Source: a virus. Taken from it: a DNA stretch of 34,125 bases. Both the position numbers and the translations under genes were made by a program. Location of the stretch: positions 1-34,125 of the IMG/VR virus record IMGVR_UViG_3300017613_000539. One strand, 5' to 3'. Under the pieces are notes generated by a model. It had not been told where the DNA came from. It ran no database searches and was given only the letters and a program-made list of their open reading frames with translations. This document shows, one piece after another, positions 9,152 to 17,566 of the stretch. Numbering within the stretch: position 1 is the stretch's first letter; every line of letters begins with the position of its first letter.

Positions 9152-10279
9152 ATGAGTGAAGAAAACACCAATATCGAGGAAGAAGACGTTCCTGTAAACC
9201 CATTAGAGCTCTCTGATGAAGAAATCATGAATATGCCTCCACCGGAAGACCCGGTGGAAGATCCTGTTGATGAAGACACTGATGAGGAAGATACAGAAGA
9301 AGAAACTACTGAAGAAGACGATGAGGAAGAAGAATCCACAACCGAAGATGAGGTAGATGAAACTAATGTTGAAGACACACAGCAAAAACCGGAACCTGTT
9401 AAAGCAGAGAAAGAAGACCTCTCTGAAGAAACAGACTCTACTGAGAAGTCGGAAGAAGCATCCAGCATAAACTTCGAAGAAGAGTATAATAAGTTGTTAG
9501 CACCTTTTAAAGCATCAGGAAAAGAGATGTCTGTAAACAATACAGATGAAGCTCTTAGACTTATGAAAATGGGTGTTGATTATCATAATAAGATGCATGG
9601 GTTGAAACCTAACCTGAAATTGCTTAAAATGTTAGACAATAACGGTTTACTTGATGAAGGTAAATTAAGTTATTTGATAGATCTGGATAAGAAGAACCCA
9701 GAAGCTATTGCTAAACTTCTAAAGGATTCTGAAATAGATCCATTAGATGTTGATGTAAATACCGAAACTGAATATCAGCCTAATGCTTACACTGTAAGTG
9801 ATAAAGAGGTGGAATTAGATCAAGTACTGGAGAAAATACAAGACTCTGATACTTTTCCTAACACAATCGATGTCATAAGCAATAAGTGGGACGAATCCAG
9901 TAAGAAAGTATTGTTAGAACAGCCAGCTATTATAGAAATTATCAATGATCATATGGCTTCAGGCATATATGACCAAATACAAGGTGTAATAGCTAAGAAA
10001 GAATTGTTAGGTGAACTAACAGGACTATCCAACTTGGAAGCATATAAGCAAGTTGGTGATGAATTGCAAGCAGTAGGTGCTTTCGCTACACAACAGCAAA
10101 CACCGCCTCCTGTCAATGTAGATTCAACACCATCAGCCAATGTAGCCGACCCCAAGCTTAAAGATCGAAAGAGAGCTGCAAGCTCTACGAAGTCAGCACC
10201 GATCAAGAAGGCTAAGCAAAAATTTAATCCGCTTGCCTTATCAGACGAAGAGTTTGAGAAGATTAGTGCTCCACTATAA
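9152..10279 (+). CDS. Capsid scaffolding protein, N4 gp57-like position (375 aa)
   Basis: The gene sits between the small portal-linked protein and the major capsid protein, the usual place for a scaffold. The first 100 residues are extremely acidic, with long Glu, Asp and Thr runs, and are probably disordered. The central part is mixed helical. The C-terminal 50 residues turn basic (SSTKSAPIKKAKQKF), as in scaffolds whose C-terminus contacts the capsid protein. A short motif, NPLxLSDEE, occurs at both ends of the protein (residues 16-24 and near 362-370). ATG 9152 is one base after the previous stop. No protease motif is visible, so whether it is cleaved or leaves intact is unknown. Confidence 0.78.
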   Translation: MSEENTNIEEEDVPVNPLELSDEEIMNMPPPEDPVEDPVDEDTDEEDTEEETTEEDDEEEESTTEDEVDETNVEDTQQKPEPVKAEKEDLSEETDSTEKSEEASSINFEEEYNKLLAPFKASGKEMSVNNTDEALRLMKMGVDYHNKMHGLKPNLKLLKMLDNNGLLDEGKLSYLIDLDKKNPEAIAKLLKDSEIDPLDVDVNTETEYQPNAYTVSDKEVELDQVLEKIQDSDTFPNTIDVISNKWDESSKKVLLEQPAIIEIINDHMASGIYDQIQGVIAKKELLGELTGLSNLEAYKQVGDELQAVGAFATQQQTPPPVNVDSTPSANVADPKLKDRKRAASSTKSAPIKKAKQKFNPLALSDEEFEKISAPL

Positions 10280-10303
10280 CTTTATTGATACAGGAGCCAA
10301 CTA

Positions 10304-11806
10304 ATGGCTAATGAACGCATATATAATGACCCGGCTGGGGGTTCTCAATCCAGTGTAGGTGATGTTCAGTTTAATGAATTTTACTGGCAGAAAAAAGCTC
10401 TTATTGAAGCACAAAAAGAGCAATATTTTGGTCAGATGGCTGATACAGTCTCAATGCCGAAGCATTTCGGTAAAACAATCAAAAAGTACCATTACTTACC
10501 TTTGTTAGATGATTCAAACATCAACGACCAGGGTATTGATGCTGCTGGTGCAATCACAGAGTTTAAAGCTACTGTTGCACTTCAACCACCAGAAGGTGTT
10601 CTCGCCACTTCCGGTGCTAATGTAATCTTTATTACTGCTTATGGTACTGGTGCTGCTGCTGCAACTGCTGCTGCAGAAACTCAGGCTAATCTTGAAAGTG
10701 CTGTAATGAAGGCTGGTCTTACTGTAGTTACTTGGGATACTAACTGGGCTACTACAATCGCTGATTATATTACAGCTGGTTGGAAAGTATCTGATAGTCG
10801 TACTACTGATGCTGATTTTGTTGCTACATTCCCAGCTCAGATGGTTCCAGTATATGATGGTGGTAACTTGTATGGTTCGTCTAAAGACGTTGGAACCATC
10901 TCAGGTAAAATGCCAGCATTGACTGAAACTGGTGGTCGTAAGAACCGTGTTGGTTTCAGACGAGTTCAGTTAGAAGGTTCTCTCGAGAAATTTGGTTTCT
11001 TCGATGAGTACACTCAAGAGTCTCTGGACTTTGATACTGATGCAGAGCTATCCATGCATATCAATCGTGAGATGATTCGTGGTGCTAATGAGATCACTGA
11101 AGATGCTCTTCAGATTGACCTTTTGAATGCTGCTGGTGTTATCCGCTTCGGTGGTGATGCTACTGCAACAGCTGAAGTAACTGGAGCCAATGGTTCTACT
11201 GCTTCTGTACCTACTTATACTGACCTGATGAAGTTGAGTATTGACCTGGATAACAACCGTTGCCCTAAGTCTACTAAGCTGATTACTGGTTCTCGTATGG
11301 TAGACACCAAGACTGTTAATGGTGCTCGTTATATGTATATTGGATCAGAATTGATTCCAACAGTACGTAAAATGACTGACATTAGTGGTTCAGGTGTTGG
11401 TAGTGGATTCATCTCTATTGAGAAGTATGCTGCTGCTGGTACGATTGCTCGAGGTGAAATCGGACAGGTAGATCAGTTCAAGATCATTGTTGTACCTGAA
11501 ATGATGCACTGGGCAGGTGATGGTGCTGTTGAAGGTACTAATGATGGATACCGTTCTACTGGTGGTAACTATGACGTATTCCCAATGTTGGTTGTTGGTT
11601 CTGAGTCATTTACTACTATTGGTTTCCAGACCAACGGTAAGAGTGTCAAGTTTAGCATCAAGCATGTTAAGCCTGGTTCTACCCAATCTTATAACTTCCA
11701 AGATCCCTACGGTGAGCTCGGATTTATGAGTATCAAATGGTACTATGGTTTCATGGTACTACGACCAGAGCGTATTGCTTTGATCAAATGTGTAGCTGAG
11801 TGGTAA
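10304..11806 (+). CDS. Major capsid protein, N4 gp56-like (500 aa)
   Basis: AGGAG at 10292-10296 lies seven bases before ATG 10304. The sequence carries hallmarks of N4-type capsid proteins: NLYGSSKDVGTISGKMPALTE near residue 190, then GGRKNRVGFRRVQLEGSLEKFGFF, an ITGSRM stretch, and a C-terminus of DPYGELGFMSIKWYYGFMVL followed by ERIA. The fold should be HK97-like (family knowledge). It is longer than N4 gp56 (about 400 residues). The extra length includes an Ala- and Thr-rich stretch, roughly residues 95-185, just before the conserved NLYGSS. Codon use is rich in GCT and GGT, as expected for a highly expressed protein. A strong terminator follows immediately. Confidence 0.93.
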   Translation: MANERIYNDPAGGSQSSVGDVQFNEFYWQKKALIEAQKEQYFGQMADTVSMPKHFGKTIKKYHYLPLLDDSNINDQGIDAAGAITEFKATVALQPPEGVLATSGANVIFITAYGTGAAAATAAAETQANLESAVMKAGLTVVTWDTNWATTIADYITAGWKVSDSRTTDADFVATFPAQMVPVYDGGNLYGSSKDVGTISGKMPALTETGGRKNRVGFRRVQLEGSLEKFGFFDEYTQESLDFDTDAELSMHINREMIRGANEITEDALQIDLLNAAGVIRFGGDATATAEVTGANGSTASVPTYTDLMKLSIDLDNNRCPKSTKLITGSRMVDTKTVNGARYMYIGSELIPTVRKMTDISGSGVGSGFISIEKYAAAGTIARGEIGQVDQFKIIVVPEMMHWAGDGAVEGTNDGYRSTGGNYDVFPMLVVGSESFTTIGFQTNGKSVKFSIKHVKPGSTQSYNFQDPYGELGFMSIKWYYGFMVLRPERIALIKCVAEW

Positions 11807-11825
11807 TCACTAGTTACTAACCCTT

Positions 11826-11855
11826 AAAAGGCTCCCCATTAGCGGGGGCCTTTTT
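11826..11855 (+). terminator. Rho-independent terminator after the capsid gene
   Basis: An 11-base-pair stem pairs AAAAGGCTCCC with GGGGGCCTTTT, with one G-T pair and a seven-base loop. The 3' arm runs on into a run of five T. It lies 20 bases after the capsid stop codon and 21 before the next start. It would end or attenuate transcripts carrying the capsid gene, raising capsid over downstream internal proteins. Confidence 0.9.
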
Positions 11856-11876
11856 CTAATACAGAGAGATATTATT

Positions 11877-12476
11877 ATGTCTAAATCAGACCAAACAGCA
11901 GTAACAACTGAGCCTGCAATTGATATGGAACTTGTCGAGTTAAAAGAAAGATCCACTCAGTTAGGCATGCCTTTTCATCCCAGCATAGGGAAAGAAAATT
12001 TAAAAAAGAAACTCAAAGCTTTTATTAAAAAACAACAAAAAGCTGCTAAAAAAGTACAACCACAGACAGTAGAACCTACTAATGTGACACCTATAGTTCC
12101 TCCTAAAACACAAGAACAACTCATTGCTGAAAAAGTTAAAGCAGCAAATCGTCTTATACGTTGCAGAGTTACTTGTATGGACCCAAATAAGAAAGATTGG
12201 GAAGGTGAGATCATTACTGTAAGTAATTCTATTGTACCTACTATTAAAAAATATATATCTTTTACTGCTGATGCATGGCATATTCCTCAAATGATTCTCA
12301 ATGTCATGAAGGAAAAGAAGTGTACAGTGTTTAAAACTGTAAAAGGTCCCAGAGGCGAGAAAATCAGGAAAGGGTATCAAGTTGCTGCCTATAATATTGA
12401 GATGCTCGATCCTCTTACTGAAGATGAACTTGATGAGCTCGCCAAGCAACAAGCTCTAGCAGGTAACATAGGATAA
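11877..12476 (+). CDS. Conserved virion-operon protein with an HeH/SAP-like N-terminal motif (199 aa)
   Basis: The N-terminal third contains LVELKERSTQLGMPFHPSIG followed by a basic helix. This matches the helix-extended loop-helix or SAP-like small motif seen in several podovirus proteins and may bind nucleic acid or protein (family knowledge; function uncertain). A Lys-, Gln- and Pro-rich linker follows. The C-terminal domain has RLIRCRVTCMDPNKKDWEGE, then PxxKKYISF and a basic GPRGEKIRKGYQV stretch. The position after the capsid gene corresponds to N4 gp55. It is the first gene after the terminator, with only AGAGAGA as a weak ribosome binding site. No promoter is evident in the 70-base gap, so it may depend on read-through. 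Confidence 0.7.
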   Translation: MSKSDQTAVTTEPAIDMELVELKERSTQLGMPFHPSIGKENLKKKLKAFIKKQQKAAKKVQPQTVEPTNVTPIVPPKTQEQLIAEKVKAANRLIRCRVTCMDPNKKDWEGEIITVSNSIVPTIKKYISFTADAWHIPQMILNVMKEKKCTVFKTVKGPRGEKIRKGYQVAAYNIEMLDPLTEDELDELAKQQALAGNIG

Positions 12477-12480
12477 TATT

Positions 12481-12831
12481 ATGATTGTCAACGGCTCTAC
12501 TGTATTACTTGATTGGGTATTAACAGCCAATCCCTCTTATGCTTCACATATCGAAGATTTCTTTGATATTCAAATTACTGACCCGGATGGAGTAGCAACT
12601 TATCTTGAAGGTGGTGATACTAATGATAATTGGGCTACTTTATTTACTCAACCGGGTGATGAAGGTGGAGCCGATGGGCAAGTTACCTATAACTATACCT
12701 TTACGAAGACAGGTGTTTACACCATTATTCTTTGTACTGGGGGTGCAGCTAACTTCACAATACTTGATACTGTATTGGCTCTCGTTGTAGATCAAGATAC
12801 AACAATACCAAACACCGTAACACTATCATAA
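12481..12831 (+). CDS. Small Ig-like beta-sandwich protein (116 aa)
   Basis: AGGA at 12470-12473, inside the end of the previous gene, precedes ATG 12481 by seven bases. The sequence shows alternating beta-strand segments: VLLDWVLT, FFDIQITDPDG, then VTYNYTFTKTGVYTIIL and a final hydrophobic strand. Together they look like an Ig-like or PKD-like sandwich. No membrane segment, signal or catalytic residue is seen. It could be a capsid decoration or tail-associated protein; N4 has an Ig-like decoration protein (gp17) elsewhere in its genome. It appears to be an extra gene compared with N4, which has five genes between polymerase and capsid where this phage has six. Function is not established. 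Confidence 0.65.
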   Translation: MIVNGSTVLLDWVLTANPSYASHIEDFFDIQITDPDGVATYLEGGDTNDNWATLFTQPGDEGGADGQVTYNYTFTKTGVYTIILCTGGAANFTILDTVLALVVDQDTTIPNTVTLS

Positions 12832-12840
12832 GGAATTCTG

Positions 12841-14706
12841 ATGGCTGAAATACTTGTAGATGAAATTACCTCCAATGAAGTTGAAGGTACGGGTGTCTTT
12901 GATGAATTAATGTCCACAATCCAAACTCGTTTAGAAAATGAGTTTAAGAAAGGACGAATCAAAGGACCTGATTACGCTAAAGTATATTTGGGAGCCATGG
13001 AATCAACCATAGCTCAATCCATTGGTTTTGTATTAGGAAAGCAGCAAGCTGATAAACAAGCCGAATTAATAGCAGAACAAACCCTTAATGCTACAAAAGA
13101 GGGTGTTTTACTCGATGAACAATTATTAAAACTACAAGCTGATAAAGCTTTAGTTAATCAACAGTTACTCAATGCTCAGGCTGAACAAGCTAAAACTGAA
13201 GCAGAAACACTCATCATACCTAAGCAAGGAGCTCTCCTGGACGCTCAGGAGCTCAATACTGATGCTGAGACTAATTTGGTTAACCAGAAGGTATCAAACC
13301 TCTCTGCAGAGGCTCTGAACATACCTAAAGAAGGTATTGTACTGGATAATCAATCCAGCAAGCTTTTACAAGAAATTGATTTAAGTACTCAGCAGGAAGC
13401 TAATTTAGCAGCAGAAGCCTTGAATATACCTAAACAAGGTACATTAATTGATAACCAGGCTGCTAAAGTCATTGCTGATACTAATTTACTTGCACAGGAA
13501 GAACTGAACATGGTTCAGGAAGTCCTCTTATCACAAGCTAAAGTACGTGATATGGAAGAACAAGTTAAATTGACTATAGCTCAAGCTGCAAAAGCTATCC
13601 AAGATACTAATCTGAGTAAGAAACAAGGACTCAAATTAGATCAAGATATTTTGGTTGCACAGCAAGAAGTACTGAATGCTGTTCAAGAAGTTGCATTCTC
13701 CAAAGCTAAAGTTAAACAAATGGAAGAGCAGGTTCAGCTTACTATTGCTCAAGTACATAAAGCTATCGGAGAAGGTAAACTTACCGAAAAAGAAATTGAG
13801 AAAATGTCTCAAGAGATCCTGGTTGCTGTACAAGAGGTTCTTTATTCTCAAGCTAAAGTATCTCAAATGAATGAAGAAGCATTACTTACAGCAGCTAAGG
13901 TTAAAGCCACAGAGCAACAGGTAATTAATACTACCATTGAAGGCCAGGTGCTTATGGGACAGGCTGACAAGATGGAGCAAGAGGTGTTAGTAGCTCAGCA
14001 GGAAGTACTTAATATGACACAGCAAGTGCTGAAATCTGCTGCTGAAGTATCAATGCTTGGAGTTGAAGAACTAAAAGTAGGTTCTGAAAAGACCTTGTTG
14101 GATAATAAAGCTCTTACTGAAGTGGCTATAGAACTTAAAACAGATCAAGAAACTGCATTACTTACTCAGAAAATACTCAATATGGTTACTGAGGAATTAA
14201 AGCTAGATGGTGAAATTGCCTTGATGGTTAAAGAAGGCCTCAAGGTCGATCAAGACATTGCCTGGAGCCAACAGAAAGTTACTAATTTGGTTTCTGAAGA
14301 ACTTAAGATTGATCAGGAAACTGCTCATATTACACAGAAGACAGCCAATGCAGTTATTGAAGGTACAGTGCTTACAGCTCAAGAGCTGAAAATAGATTCT
14401 GAAACATTGTTATTGGGTCAAAAGACCAAGACTGAAGAAGCTCAAATTAAAGATACTGTAGATGCAGTAGCTGTTGTTGGTGTAGTTGGAGATCAAAGAT
14501 TATTATACCAAGCTCAAACTGCTGGTTTTGCTAGAGATGCTGAACAGAAACTTGCTAAGATTCTTGCAGATACATGGAATATTCGTAAATCTGCAGTACC
14601 TGATACTACTTCTGCTGATTTCACCAACCATCTTGGTGATGTTAATATAGGTCAGGTAATATCTAAAGCAATGGAAGGCATCAATGTTACTCCTTCTCAT
14701 ACATAA
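12841..14706 (+). CDS. Long heptad-repeat coiled-coil virion protein, N4 gp54-like position (621 aa)
   Basis: AGGAA at 12831-12835 lies five bases before ATG 12841. Residues about 60-545 are almost wholly helical, rich in Ala, Gln, Glu, Leu and Lys, with very little Pro or Gly. Short motifs recur: IPK(Q/E)G at 127, 162 and 197 (Pro positions); a VQEV...AKV motif starting at 225, 281, 330 and 393; and LKxD with Asp at 435, 456, 470, 491 and 519. Every spacing is a multiple of seven, as in a canonical coiled coil. A short non-repetitive end follows. The position between capsid and ejection-protein genes suggests an internal core, tail-tube or ejection-channel part. Coiled-coil proteins from this region are known in N4-like phages, but the role here is inference. 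Confidence 0.78.
   Translation: MAEILVDEITSNEVEGTGVFDELMSTIQTRLENEFKKGRIKGPDYAKVYLGAMESTIAQSIGFVLGKQQADKQAELIAEQTLNATKEGVLLDEQLLKLQADKALVNQQLLNAQAEQAKTEAETLIIPKQGALLDAQELNTDAETNLVNQKVSNLSAEALNIPKEGIVLDNQSSKLLQEIDLSTQQEANLAAEALNIPKQGTLIDNQAAKVIADTNLLAQEELNMVQEVLLSQAKVRDMEEQVKLTIAQAAKAIQDTNLSKKQGLKLDQDILVAQQEVLNAVQEVAFSKAKVKQMEEQVQLTIAQVHKAIGEGKLTEKEIEKMSQEILVAVQEVLYSQAKVSQMNEEALLTAAKVKATEQQVINTTIEGQVLMGQADKMEQEVLVAQQEVLNMTQQVLKSAAEVSMLGVEELKVGSEKTLLDNKALTEVAIELKTDQETALLTQKILNMVTEELKLDGEIALMVKEGLKVDQDIAWSQQKVTNLVSEELKIDQETAHITQKTANAVIEGTVLTAQELKIDSETLLLGQKTKTEEAQIKDTVDAVAVVGVVGDQRLLYQAQTAGFARDAEQKLAKILADTWNIRKSAVPDTTSADFTNHLGDVNIGQVISKAMEGINVTPSHT
13213..13461 (+). repeat. 35-residue repeats (IPKxG) in the coiled-coil gene
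   Basis: Three related units have their conserved Pro at residues 127, 162 and 197, an exact 35-residue (105-base) period. Each reads IPK(Q/E)G followed by a hydrophobic pair and LD or ID and an Asn, Ala or Gln stretch. The spacing equals five heptads. The units are diverged at DNA level, so the duplication is not recent. Confidence 0.8.
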
Positions 14707-14708
14707 AT

Positions 14709-17075
14709 ATGAGTTATCGTTTACATGGTGCTGTTTCCTCTTCAAAAATATTAGATGCTGATAATGTACCCAATTCATTATTAGCAGCAGTATTACGAGC
14801 TGTAAAAAATAATGAAGCCCCTTCTGCAAGCATAAGATATCCAATAGCTAATTTGGCTGATTACATAGCCATGAGCTATAAAAGTCGGTTAGAAGAAAAA
14901 ATAGATGATTTTTATGCTTATGGTAGAGATCATCATCCAGATGGCTTACCAAAAACAGTAAGATATTCTGGTGTACCTCCTGTTGAATGGTTTCCCAGTA
15001 ATTATACTAATAATGATCAAATACCTCCTATGGCAGAAGATACTCAAGCTGTAAGAGTTATTATTGAAGAAATAGAAGGAACACCCATCAGGTTTATTGG
15101 GTATGAATACAATAGACCAAATCCAACTGTATTAGCTGTTAAATGGATTAAAGACCACTCTGGGTATGCTATTCAACCTTATACTGATCAATTTTATGAT
15201 CAAGATGAAGGTGGTAATACTCCCATGCCTTTATTAATGTGGAAACATGGAAATGATTGGTGTGCAATGAAAAACTCTACTTATAGTGGCACTACCCTAA
15301 CTATTAAGTATGGAACCTCTAAAGGCGTGTATGGTCGATGGGGTCCTCCTGGACAATTTGAAATTCGAGGTACAGATGAATATGGACAACCAAATGTAGT
15401 TATTGGTTATGAATGGCGATATTACACTATTCCTAATTTTGATACCTTAGAACCATATGTTACATCAACAGAGTTTATACGACAGGCCTTATATTATTTG
15501 GATACAACCAATGCGCTTGGTGTTTTCTTATATAATCCTAATTTAGATAATACTTATCCTACCCTGGAAGAACCATCTTATGACACATTACAAACTTGTT
15601 ACCCGTTTGTGATGTTTTATGATAACTCTAAAAGTGTTGTTGATGGTTTTTTGGGAGATAAGCTTATAGCAGAAAATACTGCTTTATTAAAAAAGATTGG
15701 TATTGATTTTAAGGATTTTGCTGCAGGACTACATGACCCGGATGATCCATCTGCTATTACTAAAGTAACTGATGCCTTTATGGTTTTTGCTGTAGATATT
15801 AATACAGATACTCAAGAAGGTTTAGCTTACCTCTATGAAGCATTCAGACAAATGCATTATGAAGTACAACTAAATACCCAGGCTGATTGGATTGCGAATG
15901 GAGATAGCGGAACAGATACTAATTGGTATTTCTTTGGTAATCATAGAGCAGAGTTTACTATCCGTTACCAATTTAGCATGATAGAGGTTAAGACTGGAGA
16001 TGTTACAGACAGTCAAACAGAGCCTGACATAGATACATTAATTATTGATGGAGCTGAAATAGACCCTACTAATGATGGTTCTACCACAGATGTTAATGGT
16101 GTATTAGTAGGTAAAGTAACTTCTCAAATATATATAGGTACTGAAAGTGATGAATATGTTCATGGACACAATTCTCATAAACTTGTTTTGAGAAAACAAC
16201 TTACAGAAACCACCTTTGTAGAGCTTACTATTTATGGATTGGATCATTGGACTAAAATCAGAGCATATAGCAAGAAGGATGTGTATAAAGGAACTACTTC
16301 CGTTATCTCCACCTTAGCTAGTGGAGACTTAACCAATGGAAAGCTTTTTCTTCCTTTAGTCTACGAAAAAGTAGCCGTTCTTCATGATTCAGTGATGCCA
16401 GCTTTGGTTTATGATTCCTTACTATTCGTAGCCCATGCTGTAGAAATCCAATATATCAAATGGTATGAGCATACTGGATTCTGGAACATGATCCGAGTTG
16501 TATTATTCGTAGCTACCTTTGGTAGTAGTGAAACATGGATAGAGCTGCTTTATGAATTGGTTCTCAATTATATTATTAATATTGCTATTTCTGCTTTATT
16601 CCAAGTACTTGTAGAAGCTATTGGTGGTGAAGCAGCACTAATATTAGCTGCAATAGCAGCCGTATACTCTTTCTATATGGGTGATGATGGTGATTTATTA
16701 TTTGAATTAATAGATGCAGAGACATTAATGCAAGCAGCTACCTATATGATTGGTGCTGTTAATGCAGTTACAGCAGATAACTTCAAACAGTTACAACGAA
16801 ATATAGAAGAACACACAGAGTTACAAGAGAGTAGACAGGAAGAATTAGAAGCTATGGAGGATTTATTAGGCCCTCCAGGAACTACTCTTGAAGTATATGA
16901 ACTTATATCCAATGAATTTAAAATAGATACTTATGAAACACCAGAACAGTTCTTTAATAGGAGTTGTCACATTACTAACCCTGGTGTATTATCGTTAGAT
17001 ACTATAGATAGTTATATTGGAAATAACTTAACCTTGCCCAAAATGGAGAATAATCCATTACACAGAGCAGCTTAA
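14709..17075 (+). CDS. Large internal virion protein with hydrophobic C-terminal segments, N4 gp53-like position (788 aa)
   Basis: ATG 14709 follows the preceding TAA by two bases. No good ribosome binding site is visible, so translation is probably coupled. Residues 1-580 are soluble and aromatic-rich, with YRLHGAVSSSKILDADNVP at the start and many acidic residues. Residues 591-605 and 611-658 are strongly hydrophobic (VVLFVATFG; LNYIINIAISALFQVLV; AALILAAIAAVYSFYMG), suggesting two or three membrane-interacting helices. A Glu- and Gln-rich coiled coil follows at about 695-725. The protein ends PLHRAA, echoing the last residues of the giant polymerase. It lies in the ejection-protein block, so a role in crossing the cell envelope during infection is plausible but inferred. 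The C-terminal hydrophobic segment is unlikely to be an ordinary secretion signal. Confidence 0.72.
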   Translation: MSYRLHGAVSSSKILDADNVPNSLLAAVLRAVKNNEAPSASIRYPIANLADYIAMSYKSRLEEKIDDFYAYGRDHHPDGLPKTVRYSGVPPVEWFPSNYTNNDQIPPMAEDTQAVRVIIEEIEGTPIRFIGYEYNRPNPTVLAVKWIKDHSGYAIQPYTDQFYDQDEGGNTPMPLLMWKHGNDWCAMKNSTYSGTTLTIKYGTSKGVYGRWGPPGQFEIRGTDEYGQPNVVIGYEWRYYTIPNFDTLEPYVTSTEFIRQALYYLDTTNALGVFLYNPNLDNTYPTLEEPSYDTLQTCYPFVMFYDNSKSVVDGFLGDKLIAENTALLKKIGIDFKDFAAGLHDPDDPSAITKVTDAFMVFAVDINTDTQEGLAYLYEAFRQMHYEVQLNTQADWIANGDSGTDTNWYFFGNHRAEFTIRYQFSMIEVKTGDVTDSQTEPDIDTLIIDGAEIDPTNDGSTTDVNGVLVGKVTSQIYIGTESDEYVHGHNSHKLVLRKQLTETTFVELTIYGLDHWTKIRAYSKKDVYKGTTSVISTLASGDLTNGKLFLPLVYEKVAVLHDSVMPALVYDSLLFVAHAVEIQYIKWYEHTGFWNMIRVVLFVATFGSSETWIELLYELVLNYIINIAISALFQVLVEAIGGEAALILAAIAAVYSFYMGDDGDLLFELIDAETLMQAATYMIGAVNAVTADNFKQLQRNIEEHTELQESRQEELEAMEDLLGPPGTTLEVYELISNEFKIDTYETPEQFFNRSCHITNPGVLSLDTIDSYIGNNLTLPKMENNPLHRAA

Positions 17076-17087
17076 TTGGAGCTAAGA

Positions 17088-17564
17088 ATGAGCTTTTTAG
17101 ACAACAAACAGACGTATGGTACAAGCTTTCCCACTTCAGCAGCAAATACTGTAGGACAAGATTGGTTAGGTATGACCAACTATGATACTGGAGGTGTAGA
17201 TGCTTTTACAAATCTAAATATGTCTTTAGACTCTGAGTATAAAGGACTAGGTGCGAAAGGAATGCTTGACCTTAATAAAGGAGATTATAACGCATCTGAT
17301 GGTAATGGTTGGCTTAATATGGATAATTGGGCAAAAGGTACTCAAGCATTTACTAATCTTATGGGTGCTTATTTTGGTATGAAGCAATATGGCTTAGCCA
17401 AGAAAGGATTAAACCATCAAATAGGTTTAGATAAAGCTAACTTTGAAAATCAAAGAGCTCTATTACAAGAACGATTAAGTAATCAGCATACTCTACGACA
17501 ACATGAACGTCCCGATCTCTGGGGCAACCAAGCCCAGACCCAGTTACAATCCTATGGAGGATAA
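17088..17564 (+). CDS. Small internal virion protein (158 aa), N4 gp52/51-like position
   Basis: I choose ATG 17088 because GGAG at 17078-17081 is six bases upstream. An in-frame TTG at 17076 would add four residues and covers that ribosome binding site. The N-terminal half is rich in Asn, Gly and Asp. The C-terminal half is one long helix beginning FGMKQYGLAKKGLNHQIGLD and continuing through an Asn-, Gln- and Arg-rich stretch. This resembles the helix of small internal core proteins of T7-like and other podoviruses, such as T7 gp14-type proteins with GLA...F..N..N patterns. It is packed between two other internal-protein genes with two-base spacing to the next. A role in the ejected core is likely, by context. 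Confidence 0.68.
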   Translation: MSFLDNKQTYGTSFPTSAANTVGQDWLGMTNYDTGGVDAFTNLNMSLDSEYKGLGAKGMLDLNKGDYNASDGNGWLNMDNWAKGTQAFTNLMGAYFGMKQYGLAKKGLNHQIGLDKANFENQRALLQERLSNQHTLRQHERPDLWGNQAQTQLQSYGG

Positions 17565-17566
17565 TC

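Noticed and set aside
9094-9540. 148-residue minus-strand frame rich in Ser
   Set aside because: It is the reverse reading of the acidic GAA/GAT-rich scaffold start; composition is explained entirely by the scaffold gene.
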